This document shows, piece by piece, positions 34,009 through 44,924 of a DNA stretch of 64,000 bases. Below the pieces are notes generated by a model, which searched no databases, was not told the DNA's origin, and saw only the letters and a program-made list of their open reading frames with translations. The stretch comes from Bemisia tabaci (Eukaryota > Arthropoda > Insecta > Hemiptera > Aleyrodidae). Position 1 is the stretch's first letter. Every line of letters begins with the position of its first letter. The position numbers were made by a program, and so were the translations under genes. The stretch is from the NCBI RefSeq assembly GCF_918797505.1, contig NC_092796.1, positions 58,124,851 through 58,188,850 of the forward strand, written 5' to 3'.

Positions 34009-35139
34009 GGAAAAATTATTGAAATTTTAGTTTTCCATCGAGAAGCTGGTCATCATAAAACTTAAATTCTCAATGATTTTTCGTATTCGATAGCAGAAAA
34101 TTTGGTTCAAAATTTAAAGTCGTAAATTTGGATTGTTTCTCATGAAAGAGATGATTTAAGAACGGAAATTTTGAAACACCGCAACGGAGATACGTGGTTT
34201 CGCACTTCAGTCGTGCGATACGGACATCCATCAAGTTTAAAAAAATGCATCAAGTCCCCGTCACCGCCGACCAACGCGTTTGTCGATCGAATCAACTACA
34301 TAGGTAGTATGAGCAGGGGGTCTAAACGCCTTCAATTTTTTGAACGCAATACGGACATCCGTCGAGGTTGTATAGTTGTATCAAGGCGCCGTAGCAAGCG
34401 CGTCCCATTGTTTATCGTTACATACGAATATAAGTTGAGAGAGGCCAGTCATAATGCCTTCAATTTTATACATACATATTTTTGGGCAAAATGAGAGACG
34501 ACGTTTCTTCTTTTGCGACGTTGCAGACGTCCTTAGAAATTTTATTATTCTTTCGAGAAGCTGATCAACATAAAACTTAAATTCTCCATGATTTTTCGTA
34601 TGCGATTGCAGAAGATTTGGTTCAAAATTTATTGTCGTAAATTTGGATTGTTTCTCATGGAAGGGATGAATTAGGAACGGGAAATTTTGAAACACCGCAA
34701 TGGAGATACGTGGTTTCGCACTACAGTCGGTGCGATACGGACATCCATCAAGTTTAAAAAAATGCATCAAGTCCCCGTCACCGCCGACCAACGCGTTTGT
34801 CGATCGAATCAACTACAGGTAGTATGAGCAGGGGGTCAAAACGCCTTCAATTTTTTGAACGCAATACGGACATCCGTCGAGGTTATATAGTTGTATCAAG
34901 GCGCCGTAGCAAACGCGTCCCATTGTTTTTCGTTACAGACGAATATAAGTTGAGAGAGGCCAGTCATGATGCCATCAATTTTATACATACATATTTTTGG
35001 GCAAAATGAGAGACGACGTTTCTTCTTTTGCGACGTTGCAGACTTCCTTAGAAATTTTATTTTTCTTTCGAGAAGCTGGTTAACATAAAACTTAAATTCT
35101 CCATGATTTTTCGTATTCAATAGCAGAAGATTTGGTTCA
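34009..35139 (+). repeat. 516-bp tandem units inside the Helitron
   Basis: gatttttcgtattcgatagc then agaagatttggttcaaaatt begins near 34074, 34590 and 35106. Two full units and one partial unit share gagatacgtggtttcgcact, tccccgtcaccgccgaccaa and cacgtcgag-like blocks at high identity. The matching ORFs (34171-34494, 34797-35009) are copies of repeat sequence. Parts match the MITE at 29885-30136. Confidence 0.85.
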
Positions 35140-35395
35140 AAATTATATGAGCTTCGGAAGCAGACAGAGATGCAAAAGCCATACAACTGTTGTACCTCAA
35201 AATGTTGGTCATGAAAATAGGTTTGGAGAAGAGGTCTCGAAGTTAGTCTTCGATTCCAGGCTCGGCAAGTCTGAGAAGACCATTATGACAGCATCTGTTA
35301 AAATGGCCGTTCACCTCCTCTTTTTTGAAATGCAAGGCATCACAATACTGGTACTTCACATTAAAAGTCCGAAATTATTTTCCGGAATAATTTAA
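35140..35395 (-). pseudogene. RepHel N-terminal fragment, inverted
   Basis: Read on the minus strand, the frame gives NVKYQYCDALHF, KKEEVNGHFNRCCHNG, LLRLAEPG, LRDLFSKPIFM and NILRYNSCMAFASLSASEAHI in order. This matches my memory of the Helitron N-terminal zinc finger (CxxC ... CCxxG) and the following 'NIR.YNS..AFAS.GA' segment. One in-frame stop lies near 35244 and the first finger Cys is Tyr. The 5' 49 bases overlap, inverted, the 3' end of the forward fragment (33960-34008). Confidence 0.75.
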
Positions 35396-35960
35396 TTTTT
35401 CCAGATTATAAATTTAAATTGTTATTAAATGATGATAAATTCAAAATTCCAATTCCAATTTCCAAAATTTCAGAGCATGTTATATCTTCTTTCAAAATTT
35501 ATTGTCAATTCAAGTTGCTATTCAATTAAAATAAATAACTTGACTACTTTTTTAGGTCTAGCGCAAGATCTCAAAATGTCTGTCACACTCATGATTTTAT
35601 ATTTTTTAAGTTTATTCTTTTGTATGATTTTTCATTTAATGTTTTTAGTGTAGAGCAACATCTCAAAATTTGCCTTTTTTATTTATTGAAATTAATAAAT
35701 ACATCTTCTTACAACAGTTATTTATTTTTTAATTTCAAGACTGCTGGGTCTATAAATTACTACCATATTTACAAAATTGATACTCGCAAACATGTTTTTT
35801 GTTTTTGCTGATGGGTACAACAACAGCCCCCACATGTAAAAATATTTTGTAGCTTCTGAATAATTATATTAAAAAATATAAATATGGGCATAATAGGTAT
35901 AGTAAAATATATTAATACAAAAGTTATTGTTATAACATGGTGTAATTTCATTAATGACGG
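35396..35960. other. AT-rich 3' part of the Helitron
   Basis: Very AT-rich with several short hydrophobic ORFs that I attribute to composition. It leads into the 3' hairpin. Confidence 0.5.
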
Positions 35961-36296
35961 TTTATCACCGTGCGAAGCACGGGCTGGTTGCTAGTTTGCT
36001 ATAACTGAGCCAAAGCGTCAAGATTGAGGTTGCTAGATTTTTATATAGCAGAGACTGTCATGATGACGTTTAGCGCGCGATGTGAATCACGTATAGCATT
36101 GAGTTTTCATGAGCGGGTGGTTTGAATTCACGCATCAAGAATCATTTAATTTCTTCGTAAGGAGTTGATTTCGGTAGTTTTTGTTGCGCGCATCGTGTTC
36201 TACGTGAAATTTCGGTTAAGAAACCTGTATCAGAATGCTGAAATTCGTACCTTGTCTAGTGGTCCATTCTCAGTTACACCCATAAGATGCATATGC

Positions 36297-36450
36297 TCTC
36301 CGGGGTCAAATCTTTGAGGGGACAGGGGCAAATATTGTCAAAAGCTGAGCAAAACTTTAAAAACCCTATCAAAATAATACGTGGGTCTCTCTCTACCCCC
36401 AAATTCTTCATAATGGGTGTTCCTCCCTAAATAAATAATGATTACTTAAG
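36297..36450 (+). repeat. Long direct repeat, right copy
   Basis: Right-hand partner of 32805-32965 in the same orientation. The copies are too diverged to be a target duplication, so they are older than the MITE insertion or belong to a separate dispersed family. Confidence 0.65.
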
Positions 36451-37212
36451 CCCATAAAGAGCATACGATGGTTCGAGTAGGACGTATACCGAAGCTTTGA
36501 TAATTCGCAGTGGGTAAAACATGACAAATTGCAAAAGCTCCTGAAAAATGCCGGAGAAAAAAATTTTGAACGGAATAAATTGAGTTTAATGACGTAGGTA
36601 TTTAAAAGCTCTGAGTCAGCTGGAGTCCTTGATCGCGCACGCTGAGGACACAGATGACGTCGTTATCTGAACGTTCCGTGTGGATTTCGATTCTATTTTC
36701 CATTTACTTTCCTTTCTTTTTTCTTTCTCTCGGGATAGCCTCGCTCTTGAATCTAAAGTCAGATAGCAAAGGCGCGTGTCTCGCCAGTTTTTTGGCATCG
36801 TTTCGTCGTATTGCGTGGCGTGATTTCGCTCGAAGATTTCGTGAGTTCGTCAGTACTGCGGTGTGGAATTTGGAGTTGAGTTTCCGAAACTGAATGATAT
36901 TGCTGGTCAGAAATCACAAATTTACGCATTTTATGCACCTCTGTCGTGTCTATTGAAGCCAGGCCTAAAATGACTTGATTAACTTTATTTAACGAATAAA
37001 TCCATCTTGCTCCATCATCTCGTCGGATATCGAAGATCATGGCTTCTAGACCCAAATTCATTCTACGGTAAGGCTTCTGTATTCTATTCAAAGGCTTTGT
37101 CAGGTGGCTTTCCTTCTTCAGTTTTCAGTATGTGTTGGTATGGACTTTTTGCTGCGCTACAACAACGAATTCTAGGTTTTGATTGGTATCAGGGTGTATA
37201 AGCTCCGATAAT
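36451..37212. other. Unassigned, with possible splice signals
   Basis: A donor-like ACG|GTAAGG lies at 37064 and an acceptor-like cttcttcagttttcag ends near 37129. ORFs on both strands (36654-36893, 36759-37091) are unrecognised. It could hold a host exon but nothing decides this. Confidence 0.3.
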
Positions 37213-37358
37213 AATTGGACTTCGTTTTGCAATTAGGAACCACAATCTCTGGCTCGGTTTAAGAATGACGTATGCACCGTTTGTTTTCCTATAAATATCG
37301 TGTTTTTACGGATGAGCCAGAAATTGTAGCTCCTTATTGCAAAATGTAGTTCAATTAC
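37213..37358. mobile_element. TTGGACTGCATTTTGC MITE, copy 2
   Basis: aattggacttcgttttgcaa then ttaggaaccacaatctctgg at the left; ccagaaattgtagctcctta, ttgcaaaatgtagttcaatt at the right. Confidence 0.88.
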
Positions 37359-37747
37359 GATTCTGAACGTCATTACTCACCTGTTGTACACCTCTAAGCC
37401 AATGCATATCGTAAACCAACAATTGCGAACTAATTTATTGGAAACTATCGTTTGCCCTTTACTGCCAATCTTTTATAATGAATGAATCCTCGCTCTCAAG
37501 AGAGGCCGTATTTTTACTTTTTTCGAAAGGCAGCAAAAGACAATGCAACGTTTCAGAAGTCGCCATTTTCTTTATATCTCAGGAATTAAAAAAAAAAAAA
37601 AAGTTTTGTGTTCAGACACGTACTGTGCCTACGTACATTGTGATGCCTCGGTCACGGCGTAGTATTTAGGTATATCGGGAGAATCAACTTTGTGTGTGCT
37701 GTTTTCTGATTGGTCGTGTCAGATAAGCCTTTCCGTCAAATAAACCC

Positions 37748-39804
37748 AGGGTGGCTAGCGATCGGGAAAACCGTGAAAAGTCAGGGAATGCAACTCGACT
37801 TGGAAAAATTAGGGAATTTTTTCTAATGTCCTGACTTTCCCTGACCCTTGAACAAAATTTCCTCCTATCTTAACACCTTCTTCTATCTTTCTCTTCTTTA
37901 ACACCTACGCTAACTTTTGCTAAACTTAGGATCAAAGAGGTTGTTCCAAAAACGCCGATTTTGGCCCCCCCCTGGATTTGGCCCAAACTTTGCTCAGATG
38001 TTGTACTAAGTGTCCCCGATGCTTGGGCAAAATTTCAGCCCCCTCGGATAATTAGGGGGGAGGGGGCAGGGGGGCAAAGTTGCAATTTTTTCAAAACTTT
38101 AAAAATCGATATCTCGCGAACGGTTTGAGTGTAAGTGTTGCGGTTTGCGCTAAAAAACGTTAAAAAATATTCTCTACACGAATATTGATGCTGTTTGCAT
38201 GGTTGCGTAATTTATCGTAGTCATAAATCGATTTTTTCGATTTTGAAGGTTCGACTTTTTTTCGTTTTTCGTCTCTCCTCTCCAGGCGATCGTTGCTATG
38301 TGAATAAAAACCAGTTGAGGTGATTTTCCATGAAATTCTGCATCTACCACACTTTGTTTGACCTTGGGGAAAGGATTCATTCTTGAGTTATAGCGATTTT
38401 TCTGCGCGTTCCCGGTTACGCGCGGGCGGCATATCGGCGGCGCTCCATCCCCCCCGGGCGAGGCAGAGGTTGTTTCACTGCTAGGGCCTTATATTAATGC
38501 TGTAGGCTGTAATTATTGATATTTTCTCCTTCCCCCACCCTTCCCCTCCTATAAATATGTTTTTTATACTTCGTTATACAGGGTGTCCCGGACCACCCGT
38601 ACCAGGTCTTTTTCTCGGTTGGTTTAGGTAGTACGAAGTGGGGGACCGCGGGGTTAAACAGGGAATTGACCCCAAGGTATCCGAATTTCATGGTCCCGAA
38701 GCCCCCCTACCCTCCCTTGGGGGGTAAAAGAGGGAGGTCACAATGTCTCCCGACTTTAGGGATCGTGACCCCCTCTTTACCCCCCAAGGGAGGGTAGGGG
38801 GGCTTCGGGACCATGAAATTCGGATACCTTGGGGTCAATTCCCTGTTTAACCCCGCGGTCCCCCACTTCGTACTACCTAAACCAACCGAGAAAAAGACCT
38901 GGTACGGGTGGTCCGGGACACCCTGTATAACGAAGTATAAAAAACATATTTATAGGAGGGGAAGGGTGGGGGAAGGAGAAAATATCAATAATTACAGCCT
39001 ACAGCATTAATATAAGGCCCTAGCAGTGAAACAACCTCTGCCTCGCCCGGGGGGGATGAAGCGCCGCCGATATGCCGCCCGCGCGTAACCGGGAACGCGC
39101 AGAAAAATCGCTATAACTCAAGAATGAATCGTTTCCCCAAGGTCAAACAAAGTGTGGTAGATGCAGAATTTCATGGAAAATCACCTCAACTGGTTTTTAT
39201 TCACATAGCAACGATCGCCTGGAGAGGAGAGACGAAAAACGAAAAAAAGTCGAACCTTCAAAATCGAAAAAATCGATTTATGACTACGATAAATTACGCA
39301 ACCATGCAAACAGCATCAATATTCGTGTAGAGAATATTTTTTAACGTTTTTTAGCGCAAACCGCAACACTTACACTCAAACCGTTCGCGAGATATCGATT
39401 TTTAAAGTTTTGAAAAAATTGCAACTTTGCCCCCCTGCCCCCTCCCCCCTAATTATCCGAGGGGGCTGAAATTTTGCCCAAGCATCGGGGACACTTAGTA
39501 CAACATCTGAGCAAAGTTTGGGCCAAATCCAGGGGGGGGCCAAAATCGGCGTTTTTGGAACAACCTCTTTCCTTGTTTCGAGATCCGATGTGTGATGATT
39601 GTGTGTGATTGCTTCGATTGTATGGGAAAAGCCATTTAGTAGTTGGATAAATGTAACGAGCCTTCAAAATTACCAAAAAGGGTAATCAGATTGAAGATCA
39701 CTGACATGATTTATTTATAAGTAAATGTGTCTGAAATTTCCTGGCTGTTCCCATAAATTCCCTGAATTTCCCGGTTTTCCAGACCGCCGGACACCCTGTT
39801 TAAA
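37748..39804. mobile_element. TCAGGGAA-family element split by a giant hairpin
   Basis: The left part cagggtggctagcgatcggg then aaaagtcagggaatg runs to about 37930. The right part ends aattccctgaatttcccggt then ttccagaccgccggacaccc and tg. The ends are inverse in type and flank the 1637-bp palindrome. Confidence 0.6.
37934..39570. mobile_element. Giant near-perfect palindrome, 1637 bp
   Basis: Every matched pair of positions sums to 77504: ORF pairs 38494-38691/38813-39010 and 38174-38380/39124-39330 are mirror images with one visible amino-acid difference. The arms are therefore about 800 bp with essentially no indels. The ends are aaagaggttgttccaaaaac and its inverse. The centre (38730-38775) is the only clearly unpaired part. 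It contains tgcggtttgcgctaaaaa and cgatatctcgcgaacgg, motifs shared in form with the next giant hairpin. No transposase is encoded and no clear target duplication was found. Confidence 0.92.
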
Positions 39805-39809
39805 GAATA

Positions 39810-40300
39810 CTCTCTTAATATTTGTGATGGCTCTTTGAGAACACTTTAGCTGAAGATTTTCGCTCGGTACTTTTTCAAACAATACTATACCGGAAAATTT
39901 TGGTAATGGTGCCAGTATTGGGCTAATTCCTCATCTTAACGGTGGGACCATGGTGCTGTGGAAGCGCAGAAAATAATATCCGAAGTTGAGTTTTGTCTGG
40001 GCGGCGGGCGCGGCGCTTGCACAACATGCAAAGTTGGGAGATGGGATGGGATGGAGAGGTGAAACAGGGTAATTATTTGATCGATAGCTCCGAGCTGAGA
40101 GCAGCGCCGCGCAAATCGGTGTGCTTTCGCCGCCCATGTTTCGGGCGTCTTGTCTGGCTCGACTCGGTCCTTGTCACACGACACGCGTCGCACTCGTCCT
40201 CTTGATTTGACAGTTTTCTCTTGTTACAACACATGCCTACCTCTCGCTTTGAAGGCACTTTTTCATTTCGAACGTCTACCGGGAAAAGAGCCCCGGTAGA
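39810..40300. other. Unassigned GC-mixed stretch
   Basis: Overlapping ORFs on both strands at 39931-40258 have no recognised motif. No repeat boundary is seen. Confidence 0.35.
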
Positions 40301-40352
40301 AACTTAGTTGAACCCAAAAAGTGGTATATTATTGTTATTAATATAAATGAAA

Positions 40353-43300
40353 AAAGGGGTGGGTGCAAAATCGACAAAATTTCCCCCCTCATGGATGTTG
40401 ACCAAATTTCAGTATGTCATTCCTCACTATGGGATACGCCTTTTCCCAAAATTTCACGGCCTGAAACGAATTTCTCTCCGCGTAGCAGCGTTGCCAAGTT
40501 GAAAACCGTCGAGTTCCATATCTTTTGAACGAAAAGAGATATTGAGATGCGGTTTGCGCTAAAATTCTCCAAAAATTGCGTTCTTTCGATATATGTACTC
40601 AATTTGATCGTTTAGGTAATTTAAGATTGCAATGATGCCATTTTTCACACTTTCTTAAGGGTCAATTTTTTTTCAACCCTAGTACATCATCAAATGCCGG
40701 ATTCTCGATTCGAAAAAAAAACTGTTCATTGTATCATTCGTACTTTTCCATTTCTTTTGATATATTATAGCTCCCAGGGAAACGATTAGTAACGGAGATA
40801 TGAGCAATCTAAGTTTACGCTCCGCGCGCGCCGACCGGAATCCGGGCGCCGCTCGCCGCTCTGAGTCGTCTGCACACTCCCTTTCTTAAGCTTCACGAGG
40901 TCATTCCTATGTATTTTTTTGCGTACTTTCCATTTCTGGCCTTTGAAAAGGGCTCCGATGAATTTTTAGGGGCCTCGCGGTCGATTGTTGCCATTTTTTG
41001 CTCGTATTTAGGGTTTTTTCCCTATTTTACTCACAATTCTACTGAAAAACTTAATTTAAACGGAAAACTGTGTGCGTTGAGGGAAAGAACGTAAAGAAGA
41101 AATAAAAATTCAGGTAAAAATTTTTCCTTCGTTGCCAAATTTTCGAGAAAAATTGTACTAAAGAGCCAAATATTTGAAAAATTGGATAAATCCCCACGCC
41201 ATGGTTTATGAAAGTGGGGCATAGCTTTCATATTGACGTACTTACGTAACAGATCTTACCTATCTATACAACATATTAAAAAAGCATAGTTGTATTTGGA
41301 TTCCCACGATCTGAAAATTGTCCGGGATGTCACCTTTTGCGGTCGGTCTTTTCTTATGTGTAAGGTGGATCTTTTGAATGTTTTTCGACCTTTAGTCATC
41401 CTCCGTAGGGGTGTATCGTATGTATTTTTGCTGTAATTTTCATTTTTGAAAAGAACGTAAAAAAGTACATCATTAACGTTCGTAAGGACTTATTCTTACG
41501 TTGCCAAATTTTCAAGAAAAATCGTCCTAAAGTGCCAAAAATTGGATTAATTATGACGAAGATGTCTCTAGGAAAGTGAATTATGACTTCGACTTAATTT
41601 TATAATTATAATTTTAAGTATGACTTAATGCTACGGGCCACTTCCCCAAGATGAGAGGCAGAGAGGCTGCATGAGAAGAGAAGCCCACAATTGAGGAGCA
41701 TTCCGGAAAAAGGGCACATACGCGTATGTGCCCTCTATCGGAGGTGACAGAAATGGATTCCTTGCATCCTAATGTACCAATGCCCCGAGTTTCAGCTTAA
41801 TTGATCAATTTTTGGAGCTACGAGACCACGTTTTTTGAGGCTAAGAATAAGTCAGGGGTCACAGACGTATTTCATCTATTTGCTTCTGGGTACTTTCGCC
41901 GCGACGTTTAGGAGATAGTGCGCGGGCAGGCAGGGAGGTGATGGGTACTGATAAGGATCCCTCACTACAGATGCATCGCACTGATTCTGCTAATCAATGC
42001 AATAGCATCGGGTTGCAGGGATTGTAGGGATTCTCTACGCGTTGCACCAGTCACACGTGAATTTTTTTAATTATTAATGATTTATTTTTTATGGTCTCGT
42101 GTGAGATTGAATTTTTCGATTTTTTCGCGTGTTTCGCAGTCTTTTTCATTATTAATGATCGAAGATGATCCACCCGCGCGTTCTCAATCGAAATTATTAT
42201 TTATTAGTCAATCGGAATTATTTACTCTTGTTTAGAAACTCGTTGAAGTCTCGAAAATTCAGCTTCAAAAGCCAAAACCTATGACCACTGGTCCATTTCC
42301 AGGAAAAGGGCACATAACGAATAATTTTAAAAAATTCTTCCCACAACACTGGAAGAAGTGTAAGTTTTACCAATGGCCGTTATTCATTCTGGAGTGTATG
42401 AACGTTGATATGAGTGCCCCAGTTCCGATGTATGTCATCATCAGTGGCCAGAAAGTAAGAATGAAAACTTCAAATGCGTTTTTCTCACAACACGTTTTTT
42501 CGGTATGTGCCCTTTTTCCGGAAAAGCTCTTCAATTCTGCATGAAAGTCATTATTCATTTCCTAAAACCTTCTACGTTCTACGACATATGGTTACGATAC
42601 ACCCCTACGGAGGATGACTAAAGGTCGAAAAACATTCAAAAGATCTACCTTACACATAAGAAAAGACGACCGCAAAAGGTGACATCCCGGACAATTTTCA
42701 GATCGTGGGAATCCAAATACAACTATGCTTTTTTAATATGTTGTATAGATAGGTAAGATCTGTTACGTAAGTACGTCAATATGAAAGCTATGCCCCACTT
42801 TCATAAACCATGGCGTGGGGATTTATCCAATTTTTCAAATATTTGGCTCTTTAGTACGATTTTTCTCGAAAATTTGGCAACGAAGGAAAAATTTTTACAT
42901 GAATTTTTATTTCTTCTTTACGTTCTTTCCCTCAACGCACACAGTTTTCCGTTTAAATTAAGTTTTTCAGTAGAATTGTGAGTAAAATAGGGAAAAAAAC
43001 CCTAAATACGAGCAAAAAATGGCAACAATGGACCGCGAGGCCCCTAAAAATTCATCGGAGCCCTTTTCAAAGGCCAGAAATGGAAAGTACGCAAAAAAAT
43101 ACATAGGAATGACCTCGTGAAGCTTAAGAAAGGGAGTGTGCAGACGACTCAGAGCGGCGAGCGGCGCCCGGATTCCGGTCGGCGCGCGCGGAGCGTAAAC
43201 TTAGATTGCTCATATCTCCGTTACTAATCGTTTCCCTGGGAGCTATAATATATCAAAAGAAATGGAAAAGTACGAATAATACAATGAACAGTTTTTTTTT

Positions 43301-43660
43301 CGAATCGAGAATCCGGCATTTGATGATGTACTAGGGTTGAAAAAAAATTGACCCTTAAGAAAGTGTGAAAAATGGCATCATTGCAATCTTAAATTACCTA
43401 AACGATCAAATTGAGTACATATATCGAAAGAACGCAATTTTTGGAGAATTTTAGCGCAAACCGCATCTCAATATCTCTTTTCGTTCAAAAGATATGGAAC
43501 TCGACGGTTTTCAACTTGGCAACGCTGCTACGCGGAGAGAAATTCGTTTCAGGCCGTGAAATTTTGGGAAAAGGCGTATCCCATAGTGAGGAATGACATA
43601 CTGAAATTTGGTCAACATCCATGAGGGGGGAAATTTTGTCGATTTTGCACCCACCCCTTT
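40353..43660. mobile_element. Giant hairpin element 2, 3308 bp with ~1070-bp arms
   Basis: The arms 40353-41423 and 42590-43660 are mirror images (ORF pairs 41031-41231/42781-42981 and 40417-40602/43411-43596; position sums 84012-84013). The ends are aaaggggtgggtgcaaaatc and its inverse. A loop of about 1.17 kb (41424-42589) does not pair overall. The arms share gcggtttgcgctaaaa and the outer C-run layout with the 37934 palindrome, so the two appear to be one family. No transposase is seen. Confidence 0.9.
41702..42525. repeat. Loop segment bounded by TTCCGGAAAAAGGGCACATA inverted repeats
   Basis: ttccggaaaaagggcacata at 41702 and tatgtgccctttttccgg ending near 42521 are inverse, and a third diverged copy lies near 42296. 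The left copy is part of a perfect 22-bp palindrome (41713-41734, centre acgcgt). The ORF 42281-42544 between the latter two has no known motif. Confidence 0.65.
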
Positions 43661-44065
43661 CTAGCTAATGACATCATAAATTATTTATGTTGATTTTTAA
43701 TTATAAACCAGACAATAGTTTTACAAAAATTTAAAATAAAAAGTATTTCATTTAATTGTTTATCACGGTGTAAAAAGTAGATTTTAGAAAAAAAAATTCA
43801 TCATAGCTAAATCGATTTATGACCAGCACTCGGGGGACTAGCACCCAAAAAGTGGTATATTAACGTTAATAATTAAAATGAAAGCATTTCTAGCTAAAAG
43901 CATCATAAATCATTCATGTTGATTTTTAATTATAAACCAGACTATAGTGTCTCAAAAATTTAGAATAAAAAGTATTTAATTTAATAGTTTATCTCAGTAT
44001 GTAAAGTAGATTTTAGGGGGGAAAAATGTATTCTATCCTAGCTAAATCGATTTATGACCAGCACA

Positions 44066-44920
44066 CGGTGGATATTTTCGCAGGAGCGATTTCTCATTAG
44101 TTGGATCGAAAAAGTGAAAGTGATCGCAGTATTCAACGGAAAACTCGCTTTCTCTCTTAATAAAAGTTGCGAGTGAATGTGATCCATTTTTCTGCCGACA
44201 GACGGCGATTACTGTAGCATTCAAATCCAACGATCTTGAGCCATATTTTTAAATAACCCGTTTTCAAAACCATGCATTTCGAAACTGTTTTGAGCTTTTA
44301 AATCGTCTTAACTTCGGCCTAGTCAAAATGTCGAAATGCCTACTTTGAAATGCACTGGTGAACTGATGGTAACTCGTCAGAAAATTTACAGACAGATTGC
44401 CTCGGAAGGATCGTTCATTTGAGTTGGTTTGAACAGTAACATTCAAATTAAAGATCGCAACCTCTCAATTTATTTGGCGGTATTTGTAAAATTTCCCGGA
44501 CTATTTGGAATTCAGAAAGAAGGAATTCGCATTTTTAAAAATAATGAGCCAGTTTTACATTTTTAGGGCCCTAGGCTGAACTTTGTTTGGCGCCTCTGAT
44601 ATTAGATGCTGGAGGGTGTGTGGAAATCCCCTTCCCTGACCAGAAGGAAAATTTAAAGTAATTAGAAGAAAGTTCATACTCGTGTTCTCCTTAAGAAAAG
44701 AAAAAAAGACTCATGACGACTTTTTGAGGTACCCGTTGCGAACAGTCAGACGCGGAAAAAACTGGTTTCAAATGTAAGTAATGGCAAAAGTCTCAAAAAA
44801 TTATGAAAACGTGTTAAGATTCTCAAAAAATTTGGGTCCCTTCGAACGTCCCACCCTATATGCTAAAGTCCATGTAGCCTAGCGACAAATATGGCTCACG
44901 CTCCTCCCTTATTTAAGTTA
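44066..44920. other. Unassigned stretch
   Basis: Short minus-strand ORFs only. No repeat boundary or recognisable motif. Confidence 0.35.
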
Positions 44921-44924
44921 CTTC

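Larger units (their letters stand above)
33249..35994 (+). mobile_element. Helitron with both termini intact (2746 bp)
   Basis: The 5' end reads TCTAAAACTATAAAGG after an A (33248). The 3' end has a hairpin ccgtgc-gaa-gcacgg (35968-35982), eight bases, then CTAG (35991-35994) followed by T (35995). These are the canonical rolling-circle Helitron signals: 5' TC, 3' hairpin plus CTRR, insertion between A and T without duplication. The interior carries a forward piece of the RepHel N-terminus, an array of TIR-MITE-derived units and an inverted RepHel piece. It cannot be autonomous: the Rep HUH motifs and the helicase are absent. Confidence 0.9.
32971..36268. mobile_element. Palindromic MITE split at its centre by a Helitron
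   Basis: The left arm 32971-33248 and right arm 35995-36268 are inverse: ggaccactagacaaggtacg at the left against cgtaccttgtctagtggtcc at the right, with aatttcacg, gaaatcaactcct and cccgctca matched in order. The arm tips ctataagcaa and tttgctata meet exactly where the Helitron sits, so the empty site would be a full palindrome of about 550 bp. A diverged relative with the same ends occupies about 50566-51078. Confidence 0.85.
40312..44065 (+). repeat. ~200-bp tandem pair, first copy split by giant hairpin 2
   Basis: cccaaaaagtggtatattat begins near 40313 and cccaaaaagtggtatattaa near 43849. Copy 1 resumes after the hairpin at 43661 (ctagctaatgacatcataaa). Copy 2 is uninterrupted (aatgaaagcatttctagcta at about 43878). 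Both copies end gctaaatcgatttatgacca then gcac. Confidence 0.85.

Noticed and set aside
34171..35009. Matching 107- and 70-residue ORFs with a shared core
   Set aside because: The similarity is due to the 516-bp tandem duplication, and the sequence matches a noncoding MITE elsewhere.
38174..39330. Pairs of identical 65- and 68-residue ORFs on opposite strands
   Set aside because: They are mirror images within the giant palindrome; no motif or start context supports a protein.
40417..43596. Identical 61- and 66-residue ORFs on opposite strands
   Set aside because: Same reason: they are reflections of the arms of the second giant hairpin.
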